Positions 24,909 to 34,030 of a DNA stretch of 64,000 nucleotides are shown here, one piece after another. Source of the DNA: an uncultured Roseovarius sp. (GTDB taxonomy: Bacteria > Pseudomonadota > Alphaproteobacteria > Rhodobacterales > Rhodobacteraceae); contig NZ_CAMYMD010000084.1 of the NCBI RefSeq assembly GCF_947259555.1, positions 1 to 64,000 of the forward strand, given 5' to 3'. The position numbers and the translations under genes were made by a program. The notes beneath the pieces were generated by a model. That model was not told where the DNA came from and made no database searches. It saw nothing but the letters and a program-made list of their open reading frames with translations. Numbering within the stretch: the stretch's first letter is position 1; each line of letters starts with the position of its first letter.

Positions 24909-26861
24909 ATGCAAGAGATGTTACAGGCGCTCCTCGTGGTTTTAGGGATGATTCTGCCGGTTTCGGCGGGGCATGCGGCGGATGTGCCACGGCTGGCACC
25001 GCGCCCGTTGGCCAGCGGGTTACATGCGATGCACTCGGGGCGTTGGGAGGTGGCGGCGCGGCTGGCGCGGCGTGATGGCGTTGCGGCGGCGGATCTTATC
25101 GAATGGCACCGGCTGCGCAGCGGGCTGGGCGAGCCGCGCGAGATTTTGGGTTTCCTCGCGCGTAACGGGCATTGGCCCGGCCTTGGATACATGCGCCGCC
25201 AGAGCGAAGAGGTCATGACCCATGCCGATTTTGACGATGTTCTGGATTTCTACAAAGGGTACCGGCCACAAACCGGGACCGGAGCTCTCAATCTGGCGCG
25301 GGCCCTCTTGGCGCGGGGCCGGGAGGGCGAGGCAGAGGCCAGTGTCGTATTGGCCTGGCGAACCCTTGATCTGACGCAGGCCGAACATGATGCGTTCCTG
25401 CATGAGTTTGACAGGTTGCTCGCTCCGCATCATGCGGCGCGGCTTGAAATGGCGCTTTGGCGTGGGCTTCGGGATGTCGAGCACATGCTGCCGCTGGTCG
25501 AGGCAGAGACCCGTGAGCTGGCGCTCTTGCGAGGCCGCGTCAAGCGTGATGGCGGCGATGGGTTGAGTGATGAACAGGCCCGCAATCCCGGGATCGCGTT
25601 CGAATTGTTCACCCGGCATCTCAGCAACGCGCCGGAGGACGCAATCGACGTCCTGTTGCGTCAGAGCCGGATCGAGGGAGGTCTGGGAGAGCCCGAACGC
25701 TGGGCGAGCTGGCGGCGGGCCCTGACGCGGCAGGCGATGCGGAATGGCGAGCCGGCGCTTGCCTATGACATCGCGTCGGTCCATCAACTGGTCGAAGGCG
25801 CGAACTATGCCGATCTGGAATGGCTATGCGGCTATCTGGCTCTGACATATCTTGATGCGCCGGGGCTTGCTCTTGATCACTTCCAACGTTTCCGCCGGGC
25901 CGTGTCCACTCCCATATCACTGGGGCGCGCAGGCTATTGGCTTGGTCGGGCGCAGACCGCGCTTGGTGATCTTGATGCCGCGGAGCTGGCCTATGCGGAG
26001 GGTGCCGAATATCAGACCAGCTTTTACGGAGTGCTTGCCGCCGAGGCGGCTGGCCTGCCTCCCGACCCGCAACTTGCGGGCACTGAGGCGGTTGCGCCAT
26101 GGCGCACCGCCGCCTTTGCCCTGTCCGATCTGCATGAGATCGGCACACTGGCACTCAAGATGGATGATATTGGGCTCGCGCGGCGTTTCTTTCTGCATCT
26201 GGCCCAGGGGCAGGACCGCACCACGCTCCGCCAGATGGGCCGCATGCTGGAAGAGTTGGAGCAGCCCCACCTGCAAGTGATGCTCGGCAAGACTGCGGCA
26301 GATCAGGGCATTGTCGTGGAACGACCTTATTACGCCCTGCATCCGATGGTCGAGATGGATCTGCCCATTCCGATGGAACTTGCGCTTGCGATTGCGAGGC
26401 GCGAGAGCGAGTTCAACCATCTGGTCCGAAGCCCCGCCGGGGCTGAAGGGCTGATGCAGCTCATGCCCGGCACCGCCCGTGACATGGCGCGCGTTCAGGG
26501 GATCGCCTTTGACGACTCTGACGTGCTCAATGACTGGTCCTATAATGCACGGCTTGGCTCGGCCTATCTGGCGGAGCTTGCTGCGCGATTTGATGGAAAT
26601 ATCGTTCTTATGTCAGTGGGTTACAATGCCGGGCCCGGGCGGGCCATTCGATGGATCGAGACCTTGGGTGATCCGCGTGGCAAAGACACGCATGCGATCG
26701 TTGACTGGATCGAGCACATTCCGTTTCGAGAGACTCGCAACTATGTCATGCGCGTGGCAGAGAGCCTGCCCGCCTATCGCGCCCGTCTAGGTCAATCGGC
26801 GCTGCCGCAGCCATTTTCTCAAGAGCTTTCAGGGCGCAGCCCCGGGTTGTCGGGCGAGTAA
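24909..26861 (+). CDS. slt: Soluble lytic murein transglycosylase
   Basis: A 650-residue periplasmic protein with an N-terminal signal peptide (MLQALLVVLGMILPVSAGHA), a long alpha-superhelical region of TPR-like repeats, and a C-terminal SLT domain (~480-640). The catalytic glutamate is at about residue 499 (IARRESEFN), followed by GLMQLMPGTA and VGYNAGPGRA, the conserved SLT motifs. It cleaves peptidoglycan strands to 1,6-anhydro products during wall turnover. Two in-frame ATGs (24909, 24918) are close, and the second begins the better signal peptide. Confidence 0.92.
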   Translation: MQEMLQALLVVLGMILPVSAGHAADVPRLAPRPLASGLHAMHSGRWEVAARLARRDGVAAADLIEWHRLRSGLGEPREILGFLARNGHWPGLGYMRRQSEEVMTHADFDDVLDFYKGYRPQTGTGALNLARALLARGREGEAEASVVLAWRTLDLTQAEHDAFLHEFDRLLAPHHAARLEMALWRGLRDVEHMLPLVEAETRELALLRGRVKRDGGDGLSDEQARNPGIAFELFTRHLSNAPEDAIDVLLRQSRIEGGLGEPERWASWRRALTRQAMRNGEPALAYDIASVHQLVEGANYADLEWLCGYLALTYLDAPGLALDHFQRFRRAVSTPISLGRAGYWLGRAQTALGDLDAAELAYAEGAEYQTSFYGVLAAEAAGLPPDPQLAGTEAVAPWRTAAFALSDLHEIGTLALKMDDIGLARRFFLHLAQGQDRTTLRQMGRMLEELEQPHLQVMLGKTAADQGIVVERPYYALHPMVEMDLPIPMELALAIARRESEFNHLVRSPAGAEGLMQLMPGTARDMARVQGIAFDDSDVLNDWSYNARLGSAYLAELAARFDGNIVLMSVGYNAGPGRAIRWIETLGDPRGKDTHAIVDWIEHIPFRETRNYVMRVAESLPAYRARLGQSALPQPFSQELSGRSPGLSGE

Positions 26862-27020
26862 AATACCACTCCGGAGCGATGTCGCGAGTGGCCGGTTACA
26901 GGGTACGACTTGGGTTATTAGTGGACGTAAGAACGTTCCGCGCGAACAGCACCGTCTGGCGGTTAGTCAATGTCCGCTAAAGGCCGTACTCCGCAAACGG
27001 AACGCTCGACGTGTGCAGCC

Positions 27021-27599
27021 TTAGCCAAAGGCAATGAACGCCCCGACCAGTGCGGTGGCCCCGCCCATGACGCGCAACGGCATCGCGCTGGTGGCGCGGG
27101 TTTCACGCGCAGCGGCATAGGCGATGGCCAACCCGGCAGCATGCAAGAGTGCGGTTGCAATCGCAAAGCCCAAACCGAATTGTAGGGCCTGCGCCTGCCC
27201 CAATTCGCCGCCATGCGCGTGGCCGTGAAACACCGCAAATAGGGCGACCGCGCCCATCGCAAGCGCGGGCGCGGGGCGCAGGGCGAGGGCAACCACCGCA
27301 CCAAGCGCCATGATGGAGGCAAGGATCATCGGCTCCACGAACGGCAGTGGGAAACCCGCAAGCGCGGCAAGGAATCCGGCGATCATCGCGCCGACAAAGG
27401 CGCTTGGAACCGTCCAGAGCGCGCGACCGCCAATTTGTGCGGCCCAAAGGCCGACGGCGATCATTGCCAGAACGTGATCCAGCCCGAACAGCGGGTGTGT
27501 GACACCTGCCAGAAAAGACCCGTATTCGCCCTCCGGCAAATGAGCAAAAGCCGGGGTGGCAATGCAGAGCATGACAAGGCTGGAAAGTGTACGGTTCAT
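27021..27599 (-). CDS. HupE/UreJ family membrane protein
   Basis: A 192-residue protein from ATG 27599, preceded by AAGGA eight bases upstream. A cleavable signal peptide ends at TPAFA-H, so the mature protein starts with a histidine, a usual feature of HupE. HPLFGLDHVLAM and the later FHGHAHGGE are the family's metal-binding histidine motifs, spaced among about six transmembrane helices. HupE/UreJ proteins carry nickel or cobalt across the membrane. No hydrogenase or urease genes are in the window, so the metal user is not apparent. Confidence 0.88.
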   Translation of the reverse strand: MNRTLSSLVMLCIATPAFAHLPEGEYGSFLAGVTHPLFGLDHVLAMIAVGLWAAQIGGRALWTVPSAFVGAMIAGFLAALAGFPLPFVEPMILASIMALGAVVALALRPAPALAMGAVALFAVFHGHAHGGELGQAQALQFGLGFAIATALLHAAGLAIAYAAARETRATSAMPLRVMGGATALVGAFIAFG

Positions 27600-27703
27600 T
27601 GGGGTGGTCCTTATGTTGGGTTTTCCGGGCGCCTCTGGTTGAGTCGCGCCTGTGGATGCGAACATGATGGACCATTGCAGCGCATGCAATACACGCGGCC
27701 ATG

Positions 27704-27733
27704 AAAAAGCCCGGCACGCCTTGCGCGCCGGGC
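27704..27733 (-). terminator. Intrinsic terminator after the taurine aminotransferase gene
   Basis: Read on the minus strand, an 11-base stem with one mismatch (GCCCGGC.../...GCCGGGC, 27709-27733) and a short loop is followed directly by five T (27704-27708). It lies 22 bases beyond the stop of the aminotransferase gene. Confidence 0.85.
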
Positions 27734-27755
27734 CCGAAAAGAAATTCGCCTGAGA

Positions 27756-29153
27756 TCAGCCAAAGACCCGGGTCAGTGCCGCATCGGTGGCCGACACGAT
27801 CTGGTCGATGTCATCCTTGGTGGCGATGAGGGCTGGCGAATAGCACAGCGTGTTGTTGAAGCCGGGCAGCGAGCGATTTGTTGCCCCGATCACCACGCCA
27901 TTGGCCATGCAGTCGGCGACCACGGCCTGCACCATCTTCTCGGCGGTCGGTTCCTTGGTCGCGCGATCCGCCACGAGTTCCGCACCGAGGAACAGCCCCT
28001 TGCCGCGCACATGGCCGATCACCGCGTGCTTGTCCTGCAAGCTACGCAGTTGATCCAGCATGTAATCGCCCATAGCATTGGTGTTTTCGAGCAGGTTTTC
28101 CTCTTCGATGATCGCCATGTTCTCGAGCGCTGCCGCAGGCCCCGCCGTGCAGCCGCCGAAGGTTGAGATATCGCGGAAATAGTTCATCGGGTCGGTCACG
28201 TCGTCCTTGAAGAGGTCGAACACGCGCTCGTTGGTCACGCAGCAGGCGATGGCGGCATAGCCCGAGGCCACGCCCTTGGCCATGGTCACGAAATCGGGTT
28301 CGACCCCGTAATGCTGATAGCCGAACCATGTGCCGGTGCGCCCGACGCCGCAGACGACCTCGTCGATATGCAGCAGGATGTCGTATTTGCGGCAGATCTC
28401 CTGCACGCGGGGCCAGTAGCCCTCGGGCGGGACGATGACGCCGCCGCCGGCCGTTACCGGCTCAAGGCAGAGCGCGCCGACGGTATCGGGGCCCTCGGCC
28501 AGGATCACCTCTTCGATGGCGTTGGCGGCGGCGATGCCGTATTCCTCGCCCTCCAGATCCCATTGCGCGCGATATTCAAGACAGTGCGGCACGCGCACAA
28601 AGCCCGGCGTGTAGGGGCCGTATTGCGCGTTGCGCTCATCCTGACCGCCCGCCGAGAGGCAGGCGATGGTGGTGCCGTGATAGTCGCGGTCGCGGTAGAG
28701 GATCTTGTGCTTCTTGCCGCCATAGCGCTTGTGCGCGATCTGGCGGACCATCTTGAAGGCCTTCTCGTTCGCCTCGGAACCGGAATTGGTATAGTAGACC
28801 CGGCTCATCCCCGGCATTTTCGAGATCAGCTTCTCGGAAAAAAGCGCGCCGGGGATCGAGCCTGCGGAACCTGCGAAATAGGGCAGTTGAATGAGCTGGT
28901 CGCGCACCGCGTTGGCGATGCGCTCGCGCCCGTAGCCCACGTTGACGGTCCAGACGCCGCCCGAGACGCCGTCGATATGTTCGCGCCCCTTCTGATCCCA
29001 GACGCGCATGCCGCGCCCTTCGACGATGATGCGCGGGTCGGCCTTGGGGTCGGTTCCGCTCCAGGGCGCGTGTTGAATCAGGTGATGCCAGACATGGGCG
29101 CGGTCCGCCTCGACCACGTGGCTGATGTCATTGTCGCGAAGTTTGCCGTCCAT
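27756..29153 (-). CDS. tpa: Taurine:pyruvate aminotransferase
   Basis: A 465-residue class III PLP aminotransferase. YYTNSGSEANE binds cofactor phosphate, LLHIDEVVCGVGRTG contains the aspartate that contacts the PLP ring nitrogen, and MAKGVASGYA holds the Schiff-base lysine. Tpa moves the amino group of taurine to pyruvate, giving sulfoacetaldehyde and alanine. The substrate call rests on family resemblance and on the divergently transcribed taurine ABC transporter next to it. The sulfoacetaldehyde acetyltransferase (Xsc) that would follow is not in the window. GGAG sits ten bases before the ATG. Confidence 0.85.
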   Translation of the reverse strand: MDGKLRDNDISHVVEADRAHVWHHLIQHAPWSGTDPKADPRIIVEGRGMRVWDQKGREHIDGVSGGVWTVNVGYGRERIANAVRDQLIQLPYFAGSAGSIPGALFSEKLISKMPGMSRVYYTNSGSEANEKAFKMVRQIAHKRYGGKKHKILYRDRDYHGTTIACLSAGGQDERNAQYGPYTPGFVRVPHCLEYRAQWDLEGEEYGIAAANAIEEVILAEGPDTVGALCLEPVTAGGGVIVPPEGYWPRVQEICRKYDILLHIDEVVCGVGRTGTWFGYQHYGVEPDFVTMAKGVASGYAAIACCVTNERVFDLFKDDVTDPMNYFRDISTFGGCTAGPAAALENMAIIEEENLLENTNAMGDYMLDQLRSLQDKHAVIGHVRGKGLFLGAELVADRATKEPTAEKMVQAVVADCMANGVVIGATNRSLPGFNNTLCYSPALIATKDDIDQIVSATDAALTRVFG

Positions 29154-29578
29154 GGGGGTGCTCCATCAGGTTGGCCCGGTGCAAGATGCACGTCGAGAGA
29201 GAATGATACGCAAATTTTCTGAGCAGTATAACAGCCGAGAAACTCGGCAGGGCAATAGGGCCAAAAGGTGAGCTTAAATAGGTCCAAAATTGCGTTTTAG
29301 ATTGCCTTTCTCGAACTAAGGCATTGGAAATTATTATTTTTCCGTTGATTTGGCCGCCCCATGCCAGAGTTTGAGGCTATCCGAAAACCTCTTTTCGGAA
29401 ATACTGAAATGTTCTTAGCTCTGTTATTAATGCGTTGATCGGTGTCTGTGGATCGGGTTCACTCATTGGTGTTGCCTGTTCCGGGGTGAGGTTTGCAGCT
29501 GCGCCCAACAGCAGGATAATCCGCCGAAAAGTGCGGTGTCGGACAAAAACAGAAGTTAACCAACGGGAGAAGAACAAC
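29154..29578. promoter_or_regulatory. Divergent control region of the taurine genes
   Basis: A 425-base AT-richer region between tpa and tauA. It holds two perfect inverted repeats: GCCGAG-AAA-CTCGGC (29234-29248) and TCCGAAAA-CCTC-TTTTCGGA (29380-29399). ATAGGTCCAA at 29278-29287 is, on the minus strand, an 8 of 10 match to the CTGGACYTAA half-site reported for TauR in Rhodobacter (from memory); I see no second copy. No tauR gene is in the window. Confidence 0.5.
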
Positions 29579-30577
29579 ATGAAACTGAAATCCAAACTGA
29601 TGTCGGCTGTGGCGGGCGCTGCGTTTCTGGCGGGGGCCGGGGCCGCGCAGGCGCAGGAAATCACCGTCGCCTATTTTCTCGAATGGCCGATGCCATTCCA
29701 GTATGCCAAGGAAATGGGCACATACGAAGATGAGATGGGCGTCACCATCAACTGGCGGGCCTTTGATACCGGCACCGCAATGAGCGCGGCGATGGCATCC
29801 GGCGATGTGCACCTTTCGGTAAGCCAGGGTGTGCCGCCCTTCGTCGTGGCCGCCAGTGCCGGTCAGGACATTCAGGTGCTAGACGTGGCCGTGAGCTATG
29901 CTGACAATGACAACTGCGTCGTGGCCGAGGTTCTGGAGATCGACAAGGACAGCGCCGGAGAACTGGAAGGCAGGAAGGTTGCCGTGCCGCTTGGGACCGC
30001 CGCGCATTACGGCTTTCTCAAGCAGATGAACCATTTTGGGGTCGATATCTCGACGATGGACGTGGTCAACATGGCCCCGCCCGAGGGGGCTGCGGCCATC
30101 GCCCAGGGCGCAGTTGACATGTTCTGTGGCTGGGGCGGCTCGCTGCGTCGCGCCAAGGAGCATGGGAATGTGCTCTTGACCGGTGCGGAAAAGGAAGCTC
30201 TGGGCATCCTCGTCTTTGACGTGACCTCCGGGCCGGCGGCTTTTGTTGCGGAAAACCACGACTTGGTGGCCTCTTTCCTCAAGGTGACCGCCGACGCCAA
30301 CGCGATGTGGGCGGATTCGGCCAATCGTGACGAAATGCTGCCGGTGATCGCCAAGGACAGCGGCATGGATGTCGAGGCCACGGCCGCGACGATCGACACC
30401 TTTGTGTTTCCGCCCGTCGACGAGCAGCTCACGGAGAAATGGCTGGGCGGTGGCGCGCAGGACTTCATGAAAGGTGTTGCAGAAGTGTTCGTCGAGGCTG
30501 GCAGCATCGACTCGGCTCTGGCGACCTATGAGGACAACGTCAATATCGGCCCACTTTCATCCGCCAGCGGCATGTAA
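29579..30577 (+). CDS. tauA: Taurine ABC transporter, substrate-binding protein
   Basis: A 332-residue periplasmic protein. The ATG at 29579 is preceded by GGGAGAAG, and a signal peptide ends at AQA-QEI. It has the TauA/SsuA fold pattern: EITVAYFLEW at the start, GRKVAVPLGTAAHYGFL in the first lobe, and PPEGAAAIAQGAVDMFCGWG at the hinge. It captures taurine (2-aminoethanesulfonate) and delivers it to TauC. The neighbouring tpa gene supports taurine over other sulfonates. A hairpin follows the gene before tauB. Confidence 0.9.
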   Translation: MKLKSKLMSAVAGAAFLAGAGAAQAQEITVAYFLEWPMPFQYAKEMGTYEDEMGVTINWRAFDTGTAMSAAMASGDVHLSVSQGVPPFVVAASAGQDIQVLDVAVSYADNDNCVVAEVLEIDKDSAGELEGRKVAVPLGTAAHYGFLKQMNHFGVDISTMDVVNMAPPEGAAAIAQGAVDMFCGWGGSLRRAKEHGNVLLTGAEKEALGILVFDVTSGPAAFVAENHDLVASFLKVTADANAMWADSANRDEMLPVIAKDSGMDVEATAATIDTFVFPPVDEQLTEKWLGGGAQDFMKGVAEVFVEAGSIDSALATYEDNVNIGPLSSASGM

Positions 30578-30596
30578 GCGCGCTTTGACATGACGA

Positions 30597-30628
30597 AGGG
30601 CCCCGCCCGATCAATCGGGCGGGGTCTT
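30597..30628 (+). promoter_or_regulatory. Stable hairpin between tauA and tauB
   Basis: CCCCGCCCGAT (30601-30611), loop CA, ATCGGGCGGGG (30614-30624): a perfect 11-base stem followed only by TCTTG. Without a real T run it is unlikely to stop all transcripts, but it could raise tauA levels over tauBC by partial termination or by protecting the tauA message. Confidence 0.7.
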
Positions 30629-30659
30629 GCCCGAAAACCCAGCTAAACAGGGGGTGGGG

Positions 30660-31469
30660 ATGTCCACGCTTTCCATTGATAATATCTCGATGCGCTTTGA
30701 TCTGCCCAATGGCGGACATGTTCAGGCGTTGCAGAATGTCTCGCTCGAACTGAACACAGGCGAATTGATGAGCGTGCTGGGGCCTTCGGGCTGTGGCAAG
30801 ACCACGCTTCTCAACATCCTCGCCGGGTTTCTGGCACCCACCGAAGGGCAGATCACGCTCAACGGTCACAAGGTCACCGGGCCGGATGCCGAGCGCGGCA
30901 TGGTGTTTCAGCAAGGCGCGCTCTTCGAATGGATGAGCGTGCGCGACAACGTGAGCTTTGGCCCGCGAATGGCCGGCAAGCGCGAAAAGGACTGGAGCGG
31001 CTCTGTTGATCACTTGCTCGATGTGGTCGGGCTTCAGGATTTCAAGGAAAAGGCGGTCTATGAGCTGTCCGGCGGCATGCAGCAGCGTGTGGCCCTTGCC
31101 CGGTGTCTTGCCAATGAACCCGATGTCATCCTGATGGATGAGCCATTGGGCGCGCTCGACGCCCTGACCCGCGAAAAGATGCAGGGGCTGGTGTTGCGGC
31201 TCTGGAAGGAGACCGGCAAAACGATCATCCTCATTACCCATTCGGTCGAAGAGGCGCTGCTTCTGGGCGAGCGGTTGCTCGTCATGGCCCCGCGACCCGG
31301 GCGCATTCACAAGGAATATCGCCTGCCCTTTGCCGATGATGGCGTGGGCAAGGATCTGCGCGAGGTCAAGAAGAACCCTGAATTCGGGCAGAAGCGTGAG
31401 GAGATCCTGTCGATGATCTGGGATATGGAAGAAGAGATCATGGGCCGCACAGAGGAGGCGGGTGCATGA
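30660..31469 (+). CDS. tauB: Taurine ABC transporter, ATPase
   Basis: A 269-residue ABC ATPase starting at ATG 30660 after GGGGTGGGG. Walker A is GPSGCGKTT (41-49), the signature is LSGGMQQRV and Walker B is VILMDEP, followed by a D-loop (LGALD) and the switch histidine (ITHS). This is the nitrate/sulfonate/taurine importer subfamily. It drives uptake through TauC. Its stop overlaps the tauC start by four bases (ATGA). Confidence 0.92.
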   Translation: MSTLSIDNISMRFDLPNGGHVQALQNVSLELNTGELMSVLGPSGCGKTTLLNILAGFLAPTEGQITLNGHKVTGPDAERGMVFQQGALFEWMSVRDNVSFGPRMAGKREKDWSGSVDHLLDVVGLQDFKEKAVYELSGGMQQRVALARCLANEPDVILMDEPLGALDALTREKMQGLVLRLWKETGKTIILITHSVEEALLLGERLLVMAPRPGRIHKEYRLPFADDGVGKDLREVKKNPEFGQKREEILSMIWDMEEEIMGRTEEAGA

Positions 31470-32731
31470 TCATCCTAATTATATACGTCGCGATCTTTTC
31501 GGCTGCGTTTTTCGCGGTGCGTTTTGGCGCCCGCAAGTTCCGCCAGATGAACGATTTCACCTCACTCAAGACGGTGACATTCGGCGATGAAAGCGCGGTA
31601 CGCCCGGATCGTTGGGCGTCTGTCATTTCGGTGATCACCATCTTCTTGCTCTGGGGCGCGTTCACCGGCTCCAAATGGGTGCCCATCCATGCACCGGGGC
31701 CGTTTGTGGGCGATACCGAGTTCACCTATACTCTGGAGGCCCCCGACGGCACGCAGGACGAGGCAACAGTGTTTGTGCGGGTGTTTAATGTCGGTGAGAC
31801 GATCGAGGACCGCGAGACCACCCCCGGCGACGGCATTGCGAAGAATGATGTGCTGAGTGTAGGTGCATGGCGTTCGCAGTTGCTTTTGATGGACAAGAAC
31901 GATGAGGTGACCCGCTCGGATGGGGCACGTGTGGTCTCGGTCGACGGTCAGCCTGTCGAACCCGGCCAGACCGTCAGGGTCTCGGATGGCAAGGTCGCTG
32001 TGACGGCGAAGGGATCGCTCAACTTCTCGCCCGCCACCGGCATGCAGATGGAGCCGATATGGCTGCCTCCGCCCGAGTCCGTTGTGTCTCGCGTGGCCGA
32101 GATCGCAAGCGAGGGCTATCAGAATTTCACCTTGTGGGAGCACCTTTTCTGGTCACTGTTCCGTGTCATCGTCGGTTTTGCGCTGGGCGCGCTGGTCGGT
32201 ATTCCGCTGGGCTACGCGATGGGTCTTTCAGACTGGTTCCGCGGCTGGTTCGATCCGATTGTAGAATTCATGCGACCGGTTCCGCCGCTGGCTCTGATTC
32301 CGCTGGTGATTATCTGGGCGGGAATTGGCGAAAGCGGCAAGATCATCCTGCTATTCCTCGCCGCCCTCTGGATCATGACGATCTCGGCGCGCGCTGGTGT
32401 GTCTGGCGTGGCGATTTCCAAGGTGCACGCGGCATATTCGTTGGGCGCGTCGAAATGGCAACTGATGCGCCATGTGATCGTGCCCAATTCCCTGCCCGAA
32501 ATATTCACCGGCGCACGCGTGGCGATGGGAGTCTGTTGGGGCACGGTCGTGGCGGCCGAACTGGTCGCCGCCGAAAAAGGCGCAGGCATGATGATCATGG
32601 TGGCGTCGCGCTTTCAGCTCACCGATATCGTTTTGATGGGTATCATCCTGATCGGCATCATCGGCTACGGTATCGACATCATGATGCGCAAGGCAGAGAC
32701 ATGGCTGGTTCCGTGGAAAGGCAAGATTTGA
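31466..32731 (+). CDS. tauC: Taurine ABC transporter, permease (extended form)
   Basis: A 421-residue permease. The C-terminal ~240 residues are an ordinary TauC/SsuC domain with about six transmembrane helices and the EAA loop (SLGASKWQLMRHVIVPNSLP). The first ~185 residues are extra compared with the ~275-residue enterobacterial protein: two hydrophobic helices (residues ~1-20 and ~50-70) enclose a short cytoplasmic part, and a soluble beta-rich stretch (~75-190) would then face the periplasm, where it could contact TauA. It overlaps tauB by four bases. Confidence 0.88.
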   Translation: MIILIIYVAIFSAAFFAVRFGARKFRQMNDFTSLKTVTFGDESAVRPDRWASVISVITIFLLWGAFTGSKWVPIHAPGPFVGDTEFTYTLEAPDGTQDEATVFVRVFNVGETIEDRETTPGDGIAKNDVLSVGAWRSQLLLMDKNDEVTRSDGARVVSVDGQPVEPGQTVRVSDGKVAVTAKGSLNFSPATGMQMEPIWLPPPESVVSRVAEIASEGYQNFTLWEHLFWSLFRVIVGFALGALVGIPLGYAMGLSDWFRGWFDPIVEFMRPVPPLALIPLVIIWAGIGESGKIILLFLAALWIMTISARAGVSGVAISKVHAAYSLGASKWQLMRHVIVPNSLPEIFTGARVAMGVCWGTVVAAELVAAEKGAGMMIMVASRFQLTDIVLMGIILIGIIGYGIDIMMRKAETWLVPWKGKI

Positions 32732-32846
32732 GTGTTGGTTGGCATCTCGCGACAGTGCTGACCGAGATTGCTGCCTATGCGCGGCACCTCCGGGCGCCAA
32801 GACCGGGATGCGCTTTTTTCGAGCTTAGGCCAAATTCAACCGGCCC

Positions 32847-32876
32847 GCGCCGCGCGGCTTTGGGGATGCGCGGCGC
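32847..32876. terminator. Hairpin between tauC and trxB
   Basis: GCGCCGCGC and GCGCGGCGC form a perfect nine-base stem (32847-32855 and 32868-32876) around a 12-base loop, between two convergent genes. No T run follows on either strand, so it is either a weak or factor-assisted terminator, or a folded barrier. Confidence 0.45.
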
Positions 32877-32888
32877 AAGGCCCTTGGG

Positions 32889-33833
32889 TCAATCCGCTTG
32901 TTCGGCCAGCCAGCGCTCTGCATCAAGGGCCGCCATGCAGCCCATGCCGGCCGACGTTACGGCTTGGCGGTAAACGTGATCCGTCAGGTCGCCCGCCGCG
33001 AAGACGCCGGGCACTGAGGTGTGCGTGCTTCCGGCGCTCACTTTGACGTACCCACCGTTGTGCATCGCAAGGCTGTCCTTGACCAACTCATTGGCCGGCG
33101 CGTGGCCGATGGCGATGAATACGCCCTTGCAGGGAATCTCCGTGATCTCGCCAGTTTCGACGTGTTTCACGCGAACACCCTCGACCCCCTTGGGGTTGTC
33201 GGTTCCGGTGACTTCTTCGAGGGTGTGAAACCATAGCGTTTCGATCTTTGGGTTCTTCATCAGACGGTCTTGCAGGATCATCTCGGCACGCAACTCGTCG
33301 CGGCGATGAATAAGAGTGACCTTGGAGGCGAAGTTTGTCAGGAACAACGCCTCTTCAACGGCCGTGTTGCCACCACCGACGACGACGATCTCCTGACCGC
33401 GATAGAAGAACCCGTCACAGGTGGCACATGCCGATACGCCAAAGCCCTTGAATGCCTCTTCCGAGGGCAGGCCCAGCCATTTGGCGCGCGCGCCGGTGGC
33501 CAGGATGACCGCGTCGGCGGTATAGGCGGTGCCGCCATCGCCGCGCGCCGTGAAGGGACGCGCATCCAGATCAAGCGAGCTGATGATGTCACCGATGATC
33601 TCGCAGCCCATGGCCTTGGCGTGCGCTTCCATGCGGACCATGAGGTCCGGCCCCTGCACCTCGGTATCGCCGGGCCAGTTTTCGACCTCGGTGGTGGTCG
33701 TCAACTGTCCACCGGGTTCAATGCCTTGTACGAGAATCGGCTCGAGCATGGCGCGGCTGGCATAGACGGCAGCGGTATAGCCGGCCGGGCCGGAGCCGAT
33801 GATAAGGCATTTTGTGTGGCGGGTTTCGGACAT
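32889..33833 (-). CDS. trxB: Thioredoxin-disulfide reductase
   Basis: A 314-residue flavoprotein, the usual length for low-molecular-weight TrxB. FAD motif [10 protein letters not shown] starts at residue 13, the redox-active pair is C136-A-T-C139, and the NADPH motif [10 protein letters not shown] begins at 153; the C-terminal [10 protein letters not shown] binds FAD. It passes electrons from NADPH to thioredoxin in the cytoplasm. The frame is open upstream, but ATG 33833 fits the family start. It is divergent from an Lrp-type regulator. Confidence 0.95.
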   Translation of the reverse strand: MSETRHTKCLIIGSGPAGYTAAVYASRAMLEPILVQGIEPGGQLTTTTEVENWPGDTEVQGPDLMVRMEAHAKAMGCEIIGDIISSLDLDARPFTARGDGGTAYTADAVILATGARAKWLGLPSEEAFKGFGVSACATCDGFFYRGQEIVVVGGGNTAVEEALFLTNFASKVTLIHRRDELRAEMILQDRLMKNPKIETLWFHTLEEVTGTDNPKGVEGVRVKHVETGEITEIPCKGVFIAIGHAPANELVKDSLAMHNGGYVKVSAGSTHTSVPGVFAAGDLTDHVYRQAVTSAGMGCMAALDAERWLAEQAD

Positions 33834-33946
33834 GGTCCCTCTCTCGTGTGCATGCGGAATTGGCGGCAGATATAGCCCTGCCGTGCCGCGCATGTAACCC
33901 CTTGCAAGGCAGGTATGCGTGGCATTTAAAAACTCGGAATCGGGGA

Positions 33947-33976
33947 AATTATCTTGCGCACGAGTGAAAGATAATT
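33947..33976. promoter_or_regulatory. Palindrome in the trxB/lrp divergent promoter
   Basis: AATTATCTT, 12 bases, AAGATAATT: a perfect nine-base inverted repeat placed about 55 bases before the lrp-type start and 115 before trxB. AT-rich dyads of this size are typical Lrp/AsnC binding sites, so autoregulation is likely. Inference from position and symmetry. Confidence 0.6.
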
Positions 33977-34030
33977 GCGTATGCGGGCCGGGGTGTTATA
34001 ACAATCGCGAAATTCATTGGGGAGTGAACG

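Noticed and set aside
26862..27020. Possible small gene (MSAKGRTPQTERSTC...) before the hupE-type gene
   Set aside because: No ribosome site, and the frame runs antisense into the hupE-type gene. The AATGTCCGCT stretch looks like intergenic sequence.
27756..32731. Direct link between taurine uptake and glycan sulfation
   Set aside because: Attractive because both involve sulfur, but no Xsc, sulfite oxidase or PAPS-synthesis gene is in the window, so there is no sequence evidence for a link.
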